From: Pseudomonas petrae
Lineage (GTDB): Bacteria > Pseudomonadota > Gammaproteobacteria > Pseudomonadales > Pseudomonadaceae
DNA: 64,000 nucleotides
Direction: 5' to 3'
NCBI RefSeq assembly: GCF_021728295.1
Contig: NZ_JAKJXE010000005.1
Location: 310,001 to 374,000, forward strand
Positions within the stretch are counted from its first letter, which is position 1. Each line of letters starts with the position of its first letter. Position numbers and translations under genes: made by a program. Shown here in pieces: positions 60,279-64,000 of this stretch. The notes below the pieces were generated by a model, which was not told the origin of the DNA, did no database searches, and saw only the letters and a list, made by a program, of their open reading frames with translations.

Positions 60279-61673
60279 TTACAAATGGCTCTCCGCGTAT
60301 TCAGCCAGGATCGAGCGTGGGACACCTTGCAGACTGATGTGTACGCCGTTGGGGAAATCCTTGAAGCGCTCCGTCAGGTAGGTCAGCCCCGAACTGGTGG
60401 CCGACAGATAAGGGGTATCGATCTGCGCAAGGTTGCCCAGGCAGACCACTTTGGAACCGGCGCCGGCACGGGTGATGATGGTTTTCATCTGGTGCGGCGT
60501 GAGGTTCTGGCATTCATCGATCAGGATCAGGCTCTGCTGGAAGCTTCGGCCCCGAATGTAGTTGAGGGATTTGAACTGCAGCGGCACCTTGCTCAGGATG
60601 TAATCGACGCTGCCATGGGTGTTTTCGTCATCCATGTGCAACGCTTCCAGGTTGTCGGTGATCGCGCCAAGCCATGGCTCCATCTTTTCCGCTTCGGTGC
60701 CGGGCAGAAAGCCGATCTCCTGGTCGAGCCCCTGCACGCTACGGGTGGCGATGATGCGCCGATAACGCTTGCTGACCATGGTCTGCTCGATGGCAGCGGC
60801 CAAGGCGAGAATGGTCTTGCCCGAACCGGCCGCGCCGGACAGGTTGACCAGATGAATATCCGGATCGAGCAGCGCGAACAGCGCCAGCCCCTGATAGATG
60901 TCACGCGGCTTCAGCCCCCACGCTTCCTGGTGCAGCAGCGGTTCTTGATGCATGTCCAGCAACAGCAACTCATCAGGTTTGACGCCTTTGACCCAACCCA
61001 CGAAGCCTTGCTCATCAATGATGAATTCGTTGATGTGCACAGACGGAATCTGCTCGATCATCTGCACTTTGTGCCAGGTACGGCCGTGATCCTGACGGGT
61101 GTCGACTTTGCTCACCCGGTCCCAGAAAGAGCCGGTCATGTTGTGGTAACCGCGGGACAGCATCGACACGTCGTCGACCAGTTGGTCGGTGCTGTAATCC
61201 TCGGCCTCGATGCCGCAGGCCCGCGCTTTGAGGCGCATATTGATGTCTTTGGTGACCAGTACGATACGCGTGTCCTTTTTCCGCGCATGCAGGTCGATCA
61301 ACTGGTTGATGATGATGTTGTCATTGAGGTTGTCGGGCAGCAGACGGTTGGGCTCTTGCCGCTTGTTCATGAGGATGGACAGATAACCTTTGAAAACGCC
61401 TGTACCGCGATCGATCGGTACGCCTTTTTCGACCTCCTCCGGGGTCGCTTCGCCGAGTGTCTTGTCAATCAACCGGATCGCCTGCCGACATTCAGCAGCC
61501 ACCGAGTGCTTGCCCGCCTTGAGCTTGTCCAGTTCTTCCAGGACCGTCATGGGGAGTGCAACGTGATGTTCTTCGAAATTCAGAAGCGCGTTTGGATCAT
61601 GGATCAATACGTTGGTATCGAGCACGTAGAGGATTGGCTGGTTAGAGGAAGGGGTGCGTCCGTGGTCATCCAT
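60279..61673 (-). CDS. PIN-PhoH ATPase (PhoH2/YlaK type)
   Basis: A 464-residue fusion: an N-terminal PIN ribonuclease domain (about 15-165; acidic residues Asp19 in VLDTNVLIHD, Glu46-47, Asp143) and a C-terminal PhoH helicase-type ATPase (Walker A GAAGSGKT at 280-287, Walker B LILIDECQNLT near 380). Related mycobacterial PhoH2 proteins unwind and cleave RNA in an ATP-dependent way; the role in Pseudomonas is unknown. Both active sites look complete. Transcribed alone from a long spacer. Confidence 0.9.
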   Translation of the reverse strand: MDDHGRTPSSNQPILYVLDTNVLIHDPNALLNFEEHHVALPMTVLEELDKLKAGKHSVAAECRQAIRLIDKTLGEATPEEVEKGVPIDRGTGVFKGYLSILMNKRQEPNRLLPDNLNDNIIINQLIDLHARKKDTRIVLVTKDINMRLKARACGIEAEDYSTDQLVDDVSMLSRGYHNMTGSFWDRVSKVDTRQDHGRTWHKVQMIEQIPSVHINEFIIDEQGFVGWVKGVKPDELLLLDMHQEPLLHQEAWGLKPRDIYQGLALFALLDPDIHLVNLSGAAGSGKTILALAAAIEQTMVSKRYRRIIATRSVQGLDQEIGFLPGTEAEKMEPWLGAITDNLEALHMDDENTHGSVDYILSKVPLQFKSLNYIRGRSFQQSLILIDECQNLTPHQMKTIITRAGAGSKVVCLGNLAQIDTPYLSATSSGLTYLTERFKDFPNGVHISLQGVPRSILAEYAESHL

Positions 61674-61989
61674 ACTCGCTCACCTTTGTAGTAGCCAAGT
61701 GACGCAACACACAGCGATGCTGCGCCACGAAAAGGCCGCCGAGGCTTTCCCCTTGAGGCAGGAGAAAATTGCGCAAAGTGGGGTCTGGAATGACGCCACC
61801 TGTGTTGCAGGGTTCGGCGGTCTGTTGTCGTAATACCGCAAAACCGATGACATAAAAACGCGTTTCGGCGCTTTTTGAAGTTTATTTTTCAGGGGGCGAA
61901 ATAGCCCTTGGCGGATGGGTCAGCCGCGTTTAAAGTCGGAAGTCCGGTCCGGGACAAATCCTCAGAAATTTCCGAAATACCCCCCCTCG
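61674..61989. other. 316-base spacer between deacetylase-like and PhoH-type genes
   Basis: No coding frame. A short imperfect stem near 61855-61880 (AAAAACGC ... GCGCTTTTT) could end transcription from the minus-strand neighbour; I see nothing else. Confidence 0.4.
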
Positions 61990-63246
61990 CTATTCCTTTT
62001 GTTTCGCTGGCGGTGCCGTCTGATTGACCGCTGCACCCGGCTGATCGACCGGCTCTTCGGCGGCGTCATTGTCCGGCGTGTCAGCCTCCTCATCCGGCAC
62101 ATCTTCTTCGTCCGCCAACTGCTGCGGATAGATATGACAGTCCTCCCACATCACCCCGCTTTGCGCGGTATTGGCCATCAGCCATGGCACCGCCTGCTGA
62201 GGCTTGTCCGTGCTGTCATGGAACACCACATTGCCGCGCCGCCAGAGCAGCATCAGCGTGAGCACCCGGTTGGCAGCCTGCTCGGCGCTGATGCGTCCGG
62301 TGCCGTCCTGGGAATCGATGTTCCACAGCGAGACACGCAGCTGCTGATCACGGAAGAACGGCGCGCTGTCGGCACGACGATGCCCGTAAGGCGGGCGGAA
62401 CAGCGGCACGAAATTGTCCGGCAGCACCTGCTGCACCAGCGCGGCCGTACGCTCGATGGAGTCTTGCCAGTCGCGCCAGTGGGCATGGGACCTGAACTCC
62501 CAGCCTTGCAGGCCGACGCATTGCTGCCGGTAGACGTTTTGCAGCGCTTGCGGCGAAGTGCTGTCGAGACGACTCTGCAGGCTTTTGCCCAGGACGAAGA
62601 ACGTCGCGGTGATCTTCTGTTGGCGCATGAAGTCAGCCAGCCAGTCCGTGGCCCCATCAGCGACGGTCGGACCGCTCTCGAAGTTGAGCAGGAAGGTCCG
62701 GTCCGGCATTTCCTCGCCGCTGAGTTCGTCGGAGTTGTAGCGCTCGATCTCGCTGCTGGTCTGCGGGAACAAGGCGGCCATGCGCAACAGTTCGTTGAGA
62801 TAACGCTGGTTGAAGGCATCGGCCGGCGCTGCCCACTGCGCATAGAAGGAATCATCGGCCACTTTGTATTCGGCGGCGCGCTGGCGCAGCATGGGCACAT
62901 CGTCAACCAGCACACAGAACGAGGCGTCGGCGTCACAGGTTTTTTCAGCGAATGTCCAGTTCTCGAACAGGCGCGTCCATAACCGTGTGCGGATGAGGTT
63001 CACCGTCGGCAGATTGATCTGGCGCAGGCCCAGGCGCGCCCCAAGCTGGGCGTCACTGAGGTTTTCGCTTTCCAGCAACTGATGGGCGAAGCTGAGAATT
63101 TGCGCGCGAGACGCGACGTCGAACAGCTGCGGCGTTTCCAGAGCCTCCGGCCAGACTGCGCGATCCAGCATCGCAATTTCGCCCGTGGCCGCCTGTGCGT
63201 TGAGCCCCAGCAAACAGGCTCCGATCAATAACAGCATGCGCAACAC
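61990..63246 (-). CDS. Secreted protein with degenerate NodB (polysaccharide deacetylase) domain
   Basis: A 418-residue exported protein: signal peptide (MLRMLLLIGACLLGLNAQAA), a helical N-terminal region, and a NodB-like domain from about residue 183. Where active enzymes have TFDDGP this one reads LNFESGP (187-193), changing both Asp; the His motif is SHAHW (253-257) rather than H-x3-H; FRPPYG (283-288) and a late DSQD (311-314) are kept. The C-terminal 40 residues are very acidic (DEEDVPDEEADTPDND). It may bind a polysaccharide rather than deacetylate it. Confidence 0.75.
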   Translation of the reverse strand: MLRMLLLIGACLLGLNAQAATGEIAMLDRAVWPEALETPQLFDVASRAQILSFAHQLLESENLSDAQLGARLGLRQINLPTVNLIRTRLWTRLFENWTFAEKTCDADASFCVLVDDVPMLRQRAAEYKVADDSFYAQWAAPADAFNQRYLNELLRMAALFPQTSSEIERYNSDELSGEEMPDRTFLLNFESGPTVADGATDWLADFMRQQKITATFFVLGKSLQSRLDSTSPQALQNVYRQQCVGLQGWEFRSHAHWRDWQDSIERTAALVQQVLPDNFVPLFRPPYGHRRADSAPFFRDQQLRVSLWNIDSQDGTGRISAEQAANRVLTLMLLWRRGNVVFHDSTDKPQQAVPWLMANTAQSGVMWEDCHIYPQQLADEEDVPDEEADTPDNDAAEEPVDQPGAAVNQTAPPAKQKE

Positions 63247-63426
63247 GACGTGCTCCCAATCCTTGATAAAGAGGCCGAAAACCGGCGAAGCACTATAGCG
63301 GATTTGCCCTGGGCCAGACTGCCGGATTCAGGCATCGTTGCCGTAGAAGCGCGCCTGTCGACACCATAGCTGGAGTGATCCGCACGCAACCCCTAGAATC
63401 GCCCGACGATTAAAGGAGACCTGCCC

Positions 63427-64000
63427 ATGCTGATGGTGATTTCCCCAGCCAAAACCCTCGATTTCGAAACGCCGCCCACCACCACGCGTTACACCCAGCC
63501 GCAATTTCTGGATCACTCCCAGGAGCTCATCAGCCAGCTGCGCGACCTGACCCCGGCGCAGATTGGTGAGCTGATGCACCTGTCCGACAAACTCTCGGGC
63601 CTCAATGCCGCCCGCTTTGGCAGCTGGAATCCGGCCTTCACTCCCAAAAACGCCAAACAGGCGCTGCTGGCATTCAAGGGCGACGTGTATACCGGTCTCG
63701 ACGCCGACACCCTGAGCGGACCCGATCTGACGTACGCCCAGAAGCACCTGCGTATGTTGTCCGGGCTCTATGGATTGCTGCGTCCTCTGGACCTGATGCA
63801 ACCGTATCGGCTGGAAATGGGCACAAAGCTGGCGAACGCGAGGGGCAAGGATCTTTACGCATTCTGGGGCGACCGCATTAGCGGGTGGCTGAACGAAGCG
63901 CTGAAAGAACAAGGCGACGACGTGCTGCTCAACCTGGCGTCGAACGAGTATTTTTCAGCGGTAAAGCGTCCGGCACTCAATGCCCGTGTCATCGAAACCG
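63427..64000 (+). CDS. yaaA: Peroxide stress protein YaaA (partial, runs off the window)
   Basis: The first 191 residues of a DUF328/YaaA protein: [15 protein letters not shown] at the N-terminus, [16 protein letters not shown] near residue 79 and [19 protein letters not shown] near 117. In E. coli YaaA lowers free iron and limits Fenton damage during peroxide stress. The ATG at 63427 is preceded by AAAGGAGA. The 3' end lies beyond position 64000. Confidence 0.93.
   Translation, partial: MLMVISPAKTLDFETPPTTTRYTQPQFLDHSQELISQLRDLTPAQIGELMHLSDKLSGLNAARFGSWNPAFTPKNAKQALLAFKGDVYTGLDADTLSGPDLTYAQKHLRMLSGLYGLLRPLDLMQPYRLEMGTKLANARGKDLYAFWGDRISGWLNEALKEQGDDVLLNLASNEYFSAVKRPALNARVIET

Noticed and set aside
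60285..61691. 468-residue open frame antisense to the PIN-PhoH gene
   Set aside because: The opposite frame has intact Walker and PIN motifs; this one has none.

Overview
The window is about 64 kb of a Pseudomonas chromosome. Gene content and order match the glucose/Entner-Doudoroff region of that genus (eda-pgl-zwf / hexR / oprB-gtsDCBA / gltS-gltR / glk-edd / gap), followed by a heme-uptake cluster, a glycine-cleavage cluster, lptGF-pepA-holC-valS and the aapJQMP transporter. Many palindromic REP doublets built on GTAGGAGCGCGCTTGCCCGC lie between genes; together with two halovibrin-like genes they point to the P. fluorescens/P. syringae side of the genus. I saw no tRNA, rRNA, insertion sequence, prophage or CRISPR array.

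Layout. 1-18 kb: glucose uptake (OprB porin, GtsABCD ABC importer), phosphorylation and the Entner-Doudoroff enzymes, with the regulators HexR and GltR-GltS. Candidate HexR operators (TTGT-N7-ACAA type) sit at zwf/hexR, edd/gap and upstream of gltR. Perfect AAYAAYAA motifs, the known Crc/Hfq target type, lie in the leaders of oprB, gtsA, gltR and gap, so the pathway looks controlled both by KDPG through HexR and by catabolite repression of translation. 18-22.8 kb: a Fur-box-preceded ECF sigma factor, a FecR reduced to its cytoplasmic domain, a TonB-dependent heme-type receptor, a heme oxygenase and a YbaN-like membrane protein. 23-33.3 kb: GcsR-like enhancer-binding protein, an inserted SDR/TetR pair with its own operators, a sigma54 promoter and the gcvH-gcvP-sdaA-gcvT operon, then a cold-shock protein gene.

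33.4-43.3 kb: RDD protein, LptG/LptF (LPS export), leucyl aminopeptidase, DNA polymerase III chi, ValS and the 23S rRNA methyltransferase RlmF. 43.4-51.6 kb is the most accessory-looking part: two diverged halovibrin-like secreted proteins flank the conserved nucleoid genes hupN and yejK and a membrane-anchored glutaredoxin, followed by a GST with an extra C-terminal domain, a GIY-YIG protein, an NTF2-like protein and a CynX-type transporter. 51.9-64 kb: aapJQMP amino-acid transporter, an esterase, an RhlB-type helicase, moaCDE, a PIN-PhoH ATPase, a secreted protein with a degenerate NodB domain, and the 5' part of yaaA running off the right end.

I found no clearly new multi-gene system. The best leads are the paired halovibrin-like genes around hupN-yejK, the FecI/truncated-FecR/non-transducing receptor arrangement, the self-operated SDR/TetR insertion, the GcsR/sigma54 control region of gcvH, and the overlapping HexR/Crc signals before gltR and gap.
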